19,607 nt of DNA, taken from assembly GCA_038530575.1 (NCBI GenBank), contig JBCBCP010000058.1, positions 1-19,607 on the forward strand, read 5' to 3'. Shown one piece after another: positions 1-7,094 of this stretch. Under the pieces are notes generated by a model that worked only from the letters and a program-made list of their open reading frames with translations, did not search any database and was not told where the DNA came from. Position 1 is the stretch's first letter; every line of letters begins with the position of its first letter. The position numbers and the translations under genes are program-made. This stretch comes from JBCBCP01 sp038530575. GTDB taxonomy: Bacteria; Pseudomonadota; Alphaproteobacteria; Rhodobacterales; Rhodobacteraceae.

Positions 1-466
1 CAGCGGCTTGCGCCGCGTCGATGCCGCGCAGCACCTGGGGCAGGCGGCCCCAGCGCGTTACACGCGCGAACTTGTCTTCATCCAGCGTGTCGAGCGAGAT
101 GTTGATCCGCCGAACCCCCGCATCCGCCAGAGGCTGCGCGAAACGCTCCAGCTGGCTTCCATTTGTGGTCAACGTCAGCTCGTCCAATGCACCGTTGTCC
201 AGATGGCGGGACATGCCGCGAAAGAAGGTCATGATGTCCCGGCGCACCAGCGGCTCGCCCCCGGTGATGCGCAGTTTGCGCACGCCAAGGCGGACAAAGG
301 CACTGCACATGCGGTCCAGCTCTTCGAGCGTCAGCAACTCTTTCTTGGGCAGGAACGTCATGTTTTCCGACATGCAATACACGCAGCGGAAGTCACAGCG
401 GTCTGTCACGGACAGGCGCAGGTAGGTGATGGGCCGGGCAAAGGGATCTATCAACGGTGCGTTCAT
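1..466 (-). CDS. moaA: GTP 3',8-cyclase MoaA, N-terminal part (runs off the window)
   Basis: Partial gene: about 155 N-terminal codons are present, where the family usually has about 330. MoaA is a radical-SAM enzyme that converts GTP to 3',8-cyclo-GTP, the first step of molybdenum cofactor synthesis in the cytoplasm. The translation starts MNAPLIDPF and carries the radical-SAM cluster motif CDFRCVYC, with cysteines at 24, 28 and 31. The SAM-binding TGGEPLVR follows at about 68-75, then LTLTTNGSQL and NISLDTLDEDKF, all typical of MoaA. The C-terminal 4Fe-4S domain that binds GTP lies outside the window. The ATG reads from base 466 downward. I see no strong Shine-Dalgarno sequence, so the start rests on the fit to the family N-terminus. 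The gene diverges from the lipoprotein gene at 575. Confidence 0.93.
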   Translation of the reverse strand, partial: MNAPLIDPFARPITYLRLSVTDRCDFRCVYCMSENMTFLPKKELLTLEELDRMCSAFVRLGVRKLRITGGEPLVRRDIMTFFRGMSRHLDNGALDELTLTTNGSQLERFAQPLADAGVRRINISLDTLDEDKFARVTRWGRLPQVLRGIDAAQAA

Positions 467-574
467 AGGGAATTGGTATGCGCCGGTGCGCGGCGCTGCA
501 AGTGTTTGCGGGCGGAGAGGGTCAATCTGGCCCATATGCTGGACGCAGGTACACGCGGCAGGTTAACTGGCGAC

Positions 575-1009
575 ATGAGAGTGATCATGATTTGCACCGC
601 GGCCCTAGCGCTCACGGCATGCGCGCGCGCCCCGTTCGAAGAGCCCGCAGCGCCCCCGGAGACCATCGTGCAAGAGCCTGCTGCCCTGCCGCCGGGTGGC
701 ATTCGGCCCCGATTGCGCCCCGATCCCGGCGCGACCCCGGCGCCGCAGCCACAACCAAGCGCGGGTGGCGCACTTGGCGTGACAATCGCCTCACTGGGCG
801 ATCCAGGCGAGCCGGGGCTGTGGCTGAAGACACCGCTGGTGACCGCGAGACAATCCGGCACGGTTACACTTGGCGCGGCTTCGGTTGCGGTCACGCTGAT
901 CCCGTTGGATGGGCCCGCGACGGCAGGCAGCCGTATGTCGCTCGAGGCGTTTCAAGCGCTGGGCGCACCGTTGACGGGACTTCCTGAAATCACGGTGTCC
1001 ACGGGCTGA
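575..1009 (+). CDS. Small proline-rich lipoprotein of unknown function
   Basis: A 144-residue protein. It has a short signal sequence (MRVIMICTAALALTAC) ending in the lipobox LTAC, so Cys16 should be lipidated after signal peptidase II cleavage and the protein anchored in a cell-envelope membrane. Residues about 17-65 are rich in proline, alanine and glutamate and look disordered. The remainder (about 68-144) is probably a compact beta-rich domain, with GVTIASLGDP, GTVTLGAASVAVTL and a closing EITVSTG. The open frame extends far upstream, but this ATG is chosen because it alone places the lipobox correctly; a weak GCAGG lies upstream. The gene diverges from moaA and converges on the alkD-like gene. 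I do not recognise a family. A lipoprotein is well supported by the sequence; the function is unknown. Confidence 0.75.
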   Translation: MRVIMICTAALALTACARAPFEEPAAPPETIVQEPAALPPGGIRPRLRPDPGATPAPQPQPSAGGALGVTIASLGDPGEPGLWLKTPLVTARQSGTVTLGAASVAVTLIPLDGPATAGSRMSLEAFQALGAPLTGLPEITVSTG

Positions 1010-1031
1010 TGACAAAAGCGCTGTTTCCCTT

Positions 1032-1071
1032 CTGATACCTGACCATACTCCTTCCAGGAGAGACATATCAG
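1032..1071. terminator. Nested inverted repeat between convergent genes, possible bidirectional terminator
   Basis: An inner hairpin CTCCT-TCC-AGGAG (1048-1060) sits inside outer arms CTGATA (1032-1037) and TATCAG (1066-1071). The right outer arm overlaps the stop codon of the minus-strand alkD-like gene. The position between two convergent genes suits a transcription terminator or end-protecting hairpin. There is no clear T-tract on either strand, so intrinsic termination is uncertain. Confidence 0.3.
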
Positions 1072-1742
1072 AGATATTTGGCCGCTTCTTTTGCGGCGAA
1101 AGCCTTCATCGCTGGGCCATGGGCCTCGAGGAACGCGGCAACGCGCGGGGCATCGTGTTTGCTCAACTCGCGCAGCCACCACGCGATGGCTTTCTGGATA
1201 AACCACTGGTGATCGGGCACGTAAGCTGCGGCCCAGCCAAGAATGCGGTCGCGCCGGGCCAGATCATCAGGCTTTGGGTGGTTCTGTTTGGTCCAGGGCA
1301 AGGTGATGACCAGTGCCGCGCGGCGCGTCCATAGGTGGTCTGATTGCGTCCATCGTTCGACCTCATCCAGCCGTGCGGGATCGGCAACGAGGCGCTTTTG
1401 CCCTGCCATGCACGCGTGATCGGCAATCGCCCAACTGTCGAAATCCGGCACCCACGAGGCAATCAGCGCCCAGGCCGCCGCATCGGGCCGAATGCGCGCT
1501 TGGGTCAGGAGTTTCGCCGCGGCAAGGCGCGCCTCGTAAATGTCGGTGCGCCACAGCCCATTCGCGAGCGCCACGCGGTCCGGCACATCAAGGACCTGCC
1601 GCCATGATTTGGTCAGGTCGTTCAAGACCGGGTTCGGCACGCCGAGGTAGACCCGATCTGCTTTGTGATACGCCTTTGCGCCTGCTGCGCGCTCGGGGTC
1701 GGCCAGCGCGCCAATCTGCTCCAGCGCGTCTTCGGGCGTCAT
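1068..1742 (-). CDS. AlkD-like DNA alkylation repair protein (HEAT-like repeats)
   Basis: A 224-residue protein of the AlkD/AlkC-type DNA glycosylase family, which removes bulky or cationic alkylated purines using tandem HEAT-like helical repeats. Visible family landmarks are GLWRTDIYEARLAAAKLL (about 63-80), the catalytic-region motif DFDSWAIADHAC with Trp104 and Asp108 (equivalents of Trp109 and Asp113 of Bacillus cereus AlkD), the arginine pair at 140-141, and the C-terminal FIQKAIAWWLRELSK (about 181-195). Length is normal for the family. It is last in the glmU-glmS minus-strand operon. No good Shine-Dalgarno precedes the ATG, but an in-frame mini-ORF from glmS reaches the start as an ATGA overlap, so translation may be coupled. 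The exact lesion specificity cannot be read from sequence. Confidence 0.88.
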   Translation of the reverse strand: MTPEDALEQIGALADPERAAGAKAYHKADRVYLGVPNPVLNDLTKSWRQVLDVPDRVALANGLWRTDIYEARLAAAKLLTQARIRPDAAAWALIASWVPDFDSWAIADHACMAGQKRLVADPARLDEVERWTQSDHLWTRRAALVITLPWTKQNHPKPDDLARRDRILGWAAAYVPDHQWFIQKAIAWWLRELSKHDAPRVAAFLEAHGPAMKAFAAKEAAKYL

Positions 1743-1819
1743 GCGGTGATGCCCGGGGTAAGCCCGAGCGCCTGCCGCTCAGTCCCGTTTGGGCGCGCGA
1801 TCACCACGTCGCTTTTCAC
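1739..1819 (-). CDS. Possible 26-residue mini-ORF linking glmS and the alkD-like gene
   Basis: A GTG-started frame whose GTGA overlaps the glmS stop codon and whose own TGA overlaps the alkD-like start codon as ATGA. The peptide is short and hydrophilic, beginning VKSDVVIARPNGTE and ending GLTPGITA. What is seen is the exact double four-base overlap. That it is translated, perhaps only to carry ribosomes from glmS to the next gene, is inference. It has only a weak Shine-Dalgarno-like sequence, and the geometry could arise by chance. Confidence 0.3.
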   Translation of the reverse strand: MKSDVVIARPNGTERQALGLTPGITA

Positions 1820-3633
1820 TCCACGGTCACCGACTTGGCGAGGTTGCGGGGTTGGTCGACATCTGTGCCCTTCGCGACGGCGGTGTGATAAGCCAGCAGC
1901 TGCGCGGGCAACGCATAAAGGATCGGAGCGATCAATTCGGAAACCTGTGGCATCTCGATGGATTGCCACACGCCGTCGCCCGCCTCGGCCAGCCCGTCCG
2001 CGTCCGAAATCAACAGGACCTTTCCTTTGCGGGCCATGACCTCTTGCATGTTTGACACGGTCTTGTCGAATAGCGCGTCGCGCGGCGCCATGACGACGAC
2101 CGGAACGTGCTTATCGATCAGCGCGATTGGTCCGTGCTTTAGCTCGCCCGATGCATAAGCTTCGGCGTGTATATAGCTGATTTCCTTTAGCTTCAGGGCG
2201 CCTTCAAGTGCGAGCGGGTACATCGCGCCGCGCCCTAAGAATAGGATGTCGCGTGCTTCGGACAGTCGGCGCGCCGCTTTCTTCATCGCATCGTTGCCGC
2301 CCAGTGCTGCGTTCATCAGGCCTGGCAGGCTGCGCACAGTGTCGATTTGCGCGGCGAGGGTGGAAGCATCAAGTTCGCCGCGGTCATGGGCAGCTTTGAG
2401 CGCAAGGATCAACAGGACAGCGAGCTGGCAGGTAAAGGCTTTGGTGGACGCAACGCCAACCTCAACGCCCGCAAGGATCGGCAGGGCCAGATCGGATTCG
2501 CGCGCAATTGAGCTTTCGGGCACATTCACCACGGACAGGATACGGTCAGCCTTGCCCGCACAATAGCGCAGGGCGGCCAGCGTGTCGGCGGTCTCACCGG
2601 ATTGCGAAACAAAGAGCGCCAAGGTTCCTTTCGGGATCGGCGGCTCGCGATAACGGAATTCGGACGCGACATCGATTTCTACGGGAATTCGCGCGACCCG
2701 CTCGAACCAGTACTTCGCTGTCAGGCAGGCATAATAGGCTGTACCGCACGCGACCATGGTCACACGCTCGACGCCGGAGAAGTCGATCGGTGCAGGTAGG
2801 GTGATCTGCCCATCATCCGACAGGTAATGCCGCAGCGCACCCGCCAGTACAGTCGGCTGTTCGGCGATTTCCTTGGACATAAAGTGCTTGTGCCCGGCTT
2901 TGTCGATCCGCGTTGCATCGATCTGGATCTGTTTCACGGCGCGGTTGGCAAGCGCCCCGTTTGCGTCTGTGATCGTCACGCCCGCGCGGGTGACCACGGC
3001 GCGATCACCTTCTTCGAGATAGGTGATCCGGTCGGTGAGCGGGGCGAGGGCAATTGCGTCAGAGCCGACATACATCTCGCCCTCGCCATGGCCAATGGCG
3101 AGTGGTGAGCCCTTGCGCGCGGCGATGATCAGATCTTCTTCGCCATCAAACAAAAAGGCGAGCGCGAAGGCACCTTCCAGCCGGTCAATTGCCGCAAAAG
3201 CAGCGTCTTTGGGTGCAAGCCCCTGATTCATGTGGTGCTGGGTCAGCAAGGCGACCGTTTCGGTGTCCGTCTCGGTCACGAATTCAAGGCCCGCGGCAGC
3301 CAATTCGGCGCGCAGTTCGCGGAAGTTTTCGATGATGCCGTTATGCACAACCGCCACTGGGCCGGCGCGGTGCGGGTGCGCGTTTTCCGTGCTGGGCGCA
3401 CCGTGGGTGGCCCAGCGTGTGTGCCCAATTCCAGCCTTGCCGGCCAGCGGCTCATGCACCAGAAAATCGCTCAGGTTTACCAGCTTGCCCAACGCGCGGC
3501 GCCGTTCAAGCTTGCCATTGTTCACCGTCGCGATGCCCGCGCTGTCATAGCCGCGGTACTCCAGGCGCTTAAGCGCTTCGACCAGGATGGGGGACACCTC
3601 GTGGTTGCCCAGAACGCCAACAATGCCGCACAT
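1816..3633 (-). CDS. glmS: Glutamine--fructose-6-phosphate aminotransferase (isomerizing)
   Basis: A 605-residue enzyme (E. coli GlmS has 609) that makes glucosamine-6-phosphate from fructose-6-phosphate and glutamine, the committed step to UDP-GlcNAc. The N-terminal glutamine amidotransferase domain begins MCGIVGVLG, so Cys2 becomes the catalytic N-terminal cysteine after Met removal. EYRGYDSAG, HTRWATHG and HNGIIENF follow. Two SIS sugar-isomerase domains follow, with VACGTAYYACLTAKY, SQSGETADTL, SSIARESD and the second-domain LGRGAMYPLALEGALKLKE. The C-terminus DQPRNLAKSVTVE is the family's canonical end. An upstream in-frame ATG exists, but the Cys2 requirement fixes this start. AAAGG lies 8 bases upstream, inside the end of glmU. 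Only 4 bases separate it from the glmU stop, so the two are co-transcribed and no glmS ribozyme can fit in front. Confidence 0.98.
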   Translation of the reverse strand: MCGIVGVLGNHEVSPILVEALKRLEYRGYDSAGIATVNNGKLERRRALGKLVNLSDFLVHEPLAGKAGIGHTRWATHGAPSTENAHPHRAGPVAVVHNGIIENFRELRAELAAAGLEFVTETDTETVALLTQHHMNQGLAPKDAAFAAIDRLEGAFALAFLFDGEEDLIIAARKGSPLAIGHGEGEMYVGSDAIALAPLTDRITYLEEGDRAVVTRAGVTITDANGALANRAVKQIQIDATRIDKAGHKHFMSKEIAEQPTVLAGALRHYLSDDGQITLPAPIDFSGVERVTMVACGTAYYACLTAKYWFERVARIPVEIDVASEFRYREPPIPKGTLALFVSQSGETADTLAALRYCAGKADRILSVVNVPESSIARESDLALPILAGVEVGVASTKAFTCQLAVLLILALKAAHDRGELDASTLAAQIDTVRSLPGLMNAALGGNDAMKKAARRLSEARDILFLGRGAMYPLALEGALKLKEISYIHAEAYASGELKHGPIALIDKHVPVVVMAPRDALFDKTVSNMQEVMARKGKVLLISDADGLAEAGDGVWQSIEMPQVSELIAPILYALPAQLLAYHTAVAKGTDVDQPRNLAKSVTVE

Positions 3634-3637
3634 GTCT

Positions 3638-4999
3638 TTAACCTTTCGCCACCGCCGCGCGCATTTTTGCAGCGCGGGCTTTGAGCATTTCAAATAGCTT
3701 CGGGGCACGGCCCGGTTTTGTTTCTTGCCGCGCGCGGGCAAATGCCACGGCGTCGTCAGGCACGTCTTCGGTAATTACCGAGCCTGTAACGGTCATTGCG
3801 CCGGCCCCGATGCGAACAGGTGCGACCAGCATCGTGTCGGAACCGATAAACGCGCAGGCTCCAATTTCCGTATGATGCTTGGCAAAGCCGTCGTAATTAC
3901 AGGTCACTGTGCCCGCGCCGATATTGGCCGCGGGGCCTATGGTTGCGTCGCCGATATAGCTGAGGTGATTGACCTTCGCACCTTCGTAGATTTGGGCGTT
4001 CTTGATTTCAACAAAATTCCCGACGCGGGTGTCCTCGGAAAGTTCAGCGCCGGGCCGAAGTCGGGCAAAGGGGCCAATGATTGCCCCGCGCGCAACGTGA
4101 CAGCCTTCAAGATGACTGAAAGCGCGTATGTGCGCACCGGATTCAACCGTCACGCCTGGGCCGAAATAGACGTTGGGGTCAATGATCGCGTCACGCCCGA
4201 TCACCGTGTCAAATGCCAGATATGTGCTGCCAGGATCCAACAAGGTGACGCCGTCGGCAATCATCGCGTCCTTTGCCTTGCTCTGAAACAGCGCATCGGC
4301 TGCGGCCAGTTCGGCGCGGGAATTAATGCCCAGCGTTTCGGCTTCATCGCAGGTGACGACAGTGACACTCAGGTCTCGTTTGCGGGCGAGGGCCGGCAGG
4401 TCGGTGAGATAGAACTCACCCGCCGCGTTATCGTCCGCCACCTCATCTAGCAATTCCCAAATCAGCGGCGACCTACACGCTAAAACGCCGGAGTTGCAGA
4501 GTGTTATGGCGCGCTCTTCATTCGTCGCATCTTTGAATTCGACGATCCGTGCTAGATGTCCATCCTCGACAACCAGCCGACCGTAACGCCCGGGATCCGC
4601 AGCCTCAAAGCCCAGAACGACGACTTCCGCGTCCTGCGCGGCCGCTGCCAAGGCTTCAAGCGTTTCGGGGCGAACAAAAGGGGTATCGCCAAACATCACC
4701 AGCACTGTCCCGGCAAAGCCTTCCAGCGCGGGCTGCGCCATGCGCGCGGCGTGGCCGGTTCCCAGTTGCTCCGTCTGCTCGACCACCTGCGCGGCGCTGT
4801 CAAAGGCCAGCGCGGCCTTGCGAACAGCCGCCAGACCATGGCCGCCAACAACGACCATGTGTGCGGGATCGATGGCCGCCGCGGTTCGCATTGCGTGGTG
4901 CAGCATCGGCGCGCCAGCCAGAGGGTGTAGAACCTTCGGCACGTCCGAATTCATCCGGGTGCCTTTGCCTGCGGCAAGTAGGATTGTCGCGATGCTCAT
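3638..4999 (-). CDS. glmU: Bifunctional GlcN-1-P acetyltransferase / GlcNAc-1-P uridylyltransferase
   Basis: A 453-residue bifunctional enzyme (E. coli 456) for the last two steps to UDP-GlcNAc, the precursor of peptidoglycan and lipid A. The N-terminal uridylyltransferase domain has the nucleotide-binding LLAAGKGTRM (7-16) with Lys22 in DVPKVLHP, then GTGHAARMA, VLVMFGDTPFV and LTDLPALA. The C-terminal left-handed beta-helix acetyltransferase domain shows hexapeptide repeats, GPFARLRPGA, VGNFVEIKNA, the catalytic-region NHLSYIGDA, and NIGAGTVTCNYDG. It is first in the minus-strand operon with glmS 4 bases downstream, and it diverges from gph across 116 bases. The ATG start matches the family N-terminus. 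Pairing glmU with glmS lets the cell set UDP-GlcNAc supply as a unit. Confidence 0.98.
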   Translation of the reverse strand: MSIATILLAAGKGTRMNSDVPKVLHPLAGAPMLHHAMRTAAAIDPAHMVVVGGHGLAAVRKAALAFDSAAQVVEQTEQLGTGHAARMAQPALEGFAGTVLVMFGDTPFVRPETLEALAAAAQDAEVVVLGFEAADPGRYGRLVVEDGHLARIVEFKDATNEERAITLCNSGVLACRSPLIWELLDEVADDNAAGEFYLTDLPALARKRDLSVTVVTCDEAETLGINSRAELAAADALFQSKAKDAMIADGVTLLDPGSTYLAFDTVIGRDAIIDPNVYFGPGVTVESGAHIRAFSHLEGCHVARGAIIGPFARLRPGAELSEDTRVGNFVEIKNAQIYEGAKVNHLSYIGDATIGPAANIGAGTVTCNYDGFAKHHTEIGACAFIGSDTMLVAPVRIGAGAMTVTGSVITEDVPDDAVAFARARQETKPGRAPKLFEMLKARAAKMRAAVAKG

Positions 5000-5029
5000 G
5001 TTCTGCTCGTTGCTTCTTCTTTGCGTTTC

Positions 5030-5057
5030 GTTTTATCCAAACCGCACAAGGGCGCAA
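5030..5057 (-). promoter_or_regulatory. glmU: Candidate sigma-70 promoter for glmU-glmS
   Basis: On the minus strand a TTGCGC (-35 like, 5052-5057) is followed after 16 bases by TAAAAC (-10 like, 5030-5035), about 30 bases before the glmU start at 4999. This is the most AT-rich part of the glmU/gph divergent region. Match quality is moderate and the assignment is inference. Confidence 0.3.
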
Positions 5058-5115
5058 CAGGTCGCGCGGTCAACTTGCATGTCGCCCTGCAACACGGGCC
5101 AGCGGAGAAGCGCGC

Positions 5116-5787
5116 ATGGGGCGATCATCTGTCATCTTTGATCTCGACGGAACACTGGCAGATACCAGTCTAGACCTGATCGCTGCGGCTAATTTCTGTT
5201 TCCGCGATATGGGGCAGGGTGATGTGCTGGACCCTGCTCAAGATGCAGGTGTGGCGTTGCGAGGTGGACGGCGCATGCTGACCGTGGGGCTTGAACGCGT
5301 TGGTGCCTTCGATGAAGCCGTAGTTTCGCATTATTATCCGGTGTTGTTAGAGGCTTACGCGCAAGCCATTAGCACGCATACGGCGCTCTATCCCGGAGCA
5401 ATGGAGGCGGTGGAGACACTGAAGGCGGATGGTTTCGCGGTTGGGATCTGTACGAACAAGCCAGAGGGTTTGGCGCGGCAGTTGATGACCGATCTGGGAG
5501 TGCTTGACGCTTTTGCCAGCCTTGTCGGGGCCGACACGCTGCCCGTACGCAAGCCTGACCCAGCTCCGCTGCGCCATGCGGCAAGACTGGCTGGCGGTCG
5601 TGAGGACTGTATCCTGATAGGTGACAGTGACACCGATCGCAACACGGCGCGCGCGGCTGGCGTTCCTTCTGTGCTTGTCACTTTCGGCCCGTCGGGCGAG
5701 GATATGGCGGCGCTGGCGCCCGAAGCGCTTTTGCACGATTATGCTGATCTGCCGAAGATCGCGCGTGGACTGCTGACGGATGGGTGA
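5116..5787 (+). CDS. gph: HAD-family phosphatase, phosphoglycolate phosphatase-like
   Basis: A 223-residue haloacid-dehalogenase hydrolase. Motif I is VIFDLDGTLADT with nucleophile Asp9 and acid Asp11. Motif II is the ICTNKP threonine, motif III the lysine in VRKPDP, and motif IV LIGDSDTDRNTARAAG binds Mg2+. A cap domain lies between motifs I and II. The VRKPDPAPL and GDSDTD pattern fits the Gph group, which removes phosphate from 2-phosphoglycolate formed by DNA repair or Rubisco side reactions. Other small phosphate esters are possible substrates. The open frame extends upstream, but this ATG has GGAGAAG at the right distance and fits the family N-terminus. The gene diverges from glmU and ends just before the aminotransferase gene at 5808. 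Confidence 0.85.
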   Translation: MGRSSVIFDLDGTLADTSLDLIAAANFCFRDMGQGDVLDPAQDAGVALRGGRRMLTVGLERVGAFDEAVVSHYYPVLLEAYAQAISTHTALYPGAMEAVETLKADGFAVGICTNKPEGLARQLMTDLGVLDAFASLVGADTLPVRKPDPAPLRHAARLAGGREDCILIGDSDTDRNTARAAGVPSVLVTFGPSGEDMAALAPEALLHDYADLPKIARGLLTDG

Positions 5788-5807
5788 ATCATAAGGAAAG
5801 CTTTGTA

Positions 5808-7001
5808 ATGTCAGAGGTTTTCAAGGGGAACTTCACACAGCAAGAGCCGATCCCCGAAGCGGGGATCACCGCCGCACTTGAGGTGCTGCGCAGCGGCCGA
5901 CTGCATCGCTATAACACGGCCCCGGGAGAGACCGCCGAGACAGCTTTGCTTGAGCAGGAATTCGCGGCCTACACAGGTGCAAAATACTGCCTTGCCGTAG
6001 CGTCAGGGGGCTACGCGTTGGCCACCGCCCTGCGCGCCGTTGGCGTGGAGCCCGGCGAGCCTGTGCTGACCAATGCCTTCACCCTTGCCCCCGTGCCCGG
6101 CGCAATTGCCTCGATTGGCGCGCGGCCCGTTTTTGTTGAAACGACCGAAAACCTGACCATCGATCTTGATGATCTTGTCGCCAAGGCCGCGCACGCGCGC
6201 GTTTTGATGCTGAGCCACATGCGCGGCCACCTTGCAGATATGGACGCGCTGATGGACATCGCCCGTGCTCACGACTTGATCGTGATCGAAGACTGCGCGC
6301 ACACAATGGGCGGCGCTTGGCGCGGTAGGCCATCGGGCCGCCACGGCGCAATTGGCTGCTATTCCTGCCAGACCTACAAGCATATCAACGCAGGCGAAGG
6401 CGGTCTCTTGGTGACCGATGATGCCGAAATCGCTGCCAAATCCATCCTGCTTTCGGGCAGTTACATGCTGTACGAGCGTCACCTCGCCGCGCCACCGCCC
6501 GAGGCGTTTGCCGATCTGAAATACGATATGCCCAACATCTCCGGGCGTATGGACAACCTGCGTGCCGCGATTCTGCGCCCTCAGTTGGCCGACCTTGCGG
6601 CGCAGGTTGAGCGTTGGAACGCGCGTTATCGTGCATTGGACGCGGGATTGGCTCATACCCCAGGTCTCACGCTTACCACGCGCCCGACCGAGGAGTTAAT
6701 CGTCGGCTCTTCGTTTCAATTCCTGCTTCTGGATTGGGCGGGTGCTGCCGTTCGCGATGTTGTTGCGCGCTGCGCGGCGCGGGGCGTAGAGCTGAAATGG
6801 TTTGGCGCCTCAGATCCGGCGGCTTTTACCTCTCGCTATGCCCACTGGCATTATGCCGACGCAGCGCCGATGCCCGCAACGGATCGGATCCTCGCCGGTA
6901 TCCTCGATATGCGAGTGCCGCTGACGTTCTCAATCGAGGACTGCGCGCAGATCGCGCGAATAATCCGCGCGGAAGTGTCCGCGGTGCATCAAGCCGCTTA
7001 G
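5808..7001 (+). CDS. DegT/DnrJ/EryC1/StrS-family PLP aminotransferase
   Basis: A 397-residue PLP enzyme of the sugar-aminotransferase fold family. The Schiff-base lysine is Lys191 in CQTYKHINAGEGG, and the pyridine-nitrogen aspartate is Asp162 in VIEDCAHTMGG. Near the N-terminus RYNTAPGETAETALLEQEF and AVASGGYALATALRA form the phosphate-binding region. Length is normal. A GTG at 5784 overlaps the gph stop, but AAGGAAAG 9 bases before the ATG at 5808 makes that ATG the better start. Family members usually aminate keto-sugars for surface polysaccharides or antibiotics. No sugar-nucleotide gene is adjacent apart from glmU-glmS on the other strand, so the substrate is unknown. It is probably co-transcribed with gph. 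Confidence 0.85.
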   Translation: MSEVFKGNFTQQEPIPEAGITAALEVLRSGRLHRYNTAPGETAETALLEQEFAAYTGAKYCLAVASGGYALATALRAVGVEPGEPVLTNAFTLAPVPGAIASIGARPVFVETTENLTIDLDDLVAKAAHARVLMLSHMRGHLADMDALMDIARAHDLIVIEDCAHTMGGAWRGRPSGRHGAIGCYSCQTYKHINAGEGGLLVTDDAEIAAKSILLSGSYMLYERHLAAPPPEAFADLKYDMPNISGRMDNLRAAILRPQLADLAAQVERWNARYRALDAGLAHTPGLTLTTRPTEELIVGSSFQFLLLDWAGAAVRDVVARCAARGVELKWFGASDPAAFTSRYAHWHYADAAPMPATDRILAGILDMRVPLTFSIEDCAQIARIIRAEVSAVHQAA

Positions 7002-7030
7002 TCGCGCCTTCGGGCCAAATTTCATCACCC

Positions 7031-7059
7031 TTGACCCGGCGCATCTGCACACCTAGAAA
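7031..7059 (+). promoter_or_regulatory. Candidate sigma-70 promoter of the leucine-degradation operon
   Basis: TTGACC (7031-7036) is followed after exactly 17 bases by TAGAAA (7054-7059), a good match in both boxes and spacing, about 35 bases ahead of the ivd start codon. It is the best promoter-like match I found upstream of any gene here. Its position at the head of the ten-gene operon supports it. Confidence 0.5.
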
Positions 7060-7073
7060 TGAACGGGTGTTCA
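7060..7073. promoter_or_regulatory. 14-bp palindrome overlapping the transcription start region (putative operator)
   Basis: TGAAC-GGGT-GTTCA is a perfect inverted repeat with 5-base arms, placed immediately after the -10 box of the ivd promoter, where a repressor would block initiation. No regulator gene (LiuR or a TetR-type protein) is present in the window, so the binding protein is unknown. Confidence 0.4.
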
Positions 7074-7094
7074 ATAACGCGGCGGGAGGTGCGC

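Noticed and set aside
519..524. TTGACC on the minus strand as a moaA -35 box
   Set aside because: The bases at 17-base spacing (CTTGCA) do not resemble a -10 box.
463..894. Minus-strand open frame opposite the lipoprotein gene
   Set aside because: Its translation has no family features, while the plus-strand frame has a precise lipobox signal; high GC makes long antisense frames common here.
3634..3637. glmS ribozyme or riboswitch
   Set aside because: Only 4 bases separate glmU and glmS, so there is no leader to hold it; such ribozymes are known from Gram-positive bacteria.
7003..7024. Terminator after the aminotransferase gene (GCC-TTCG-GGC hairpin)
   Set aside because: The stem has only three pairs and is followed by a short AAATTT, too weak to call.
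7060..7073. LexA SOS box (GAAC-N4-GTTC)
   Set aside because: This form is the Gram-positive LexA site; alphaproteobacterial LexA recognises GTTC-N7-GTTC, and the downstream genes are metabolic.
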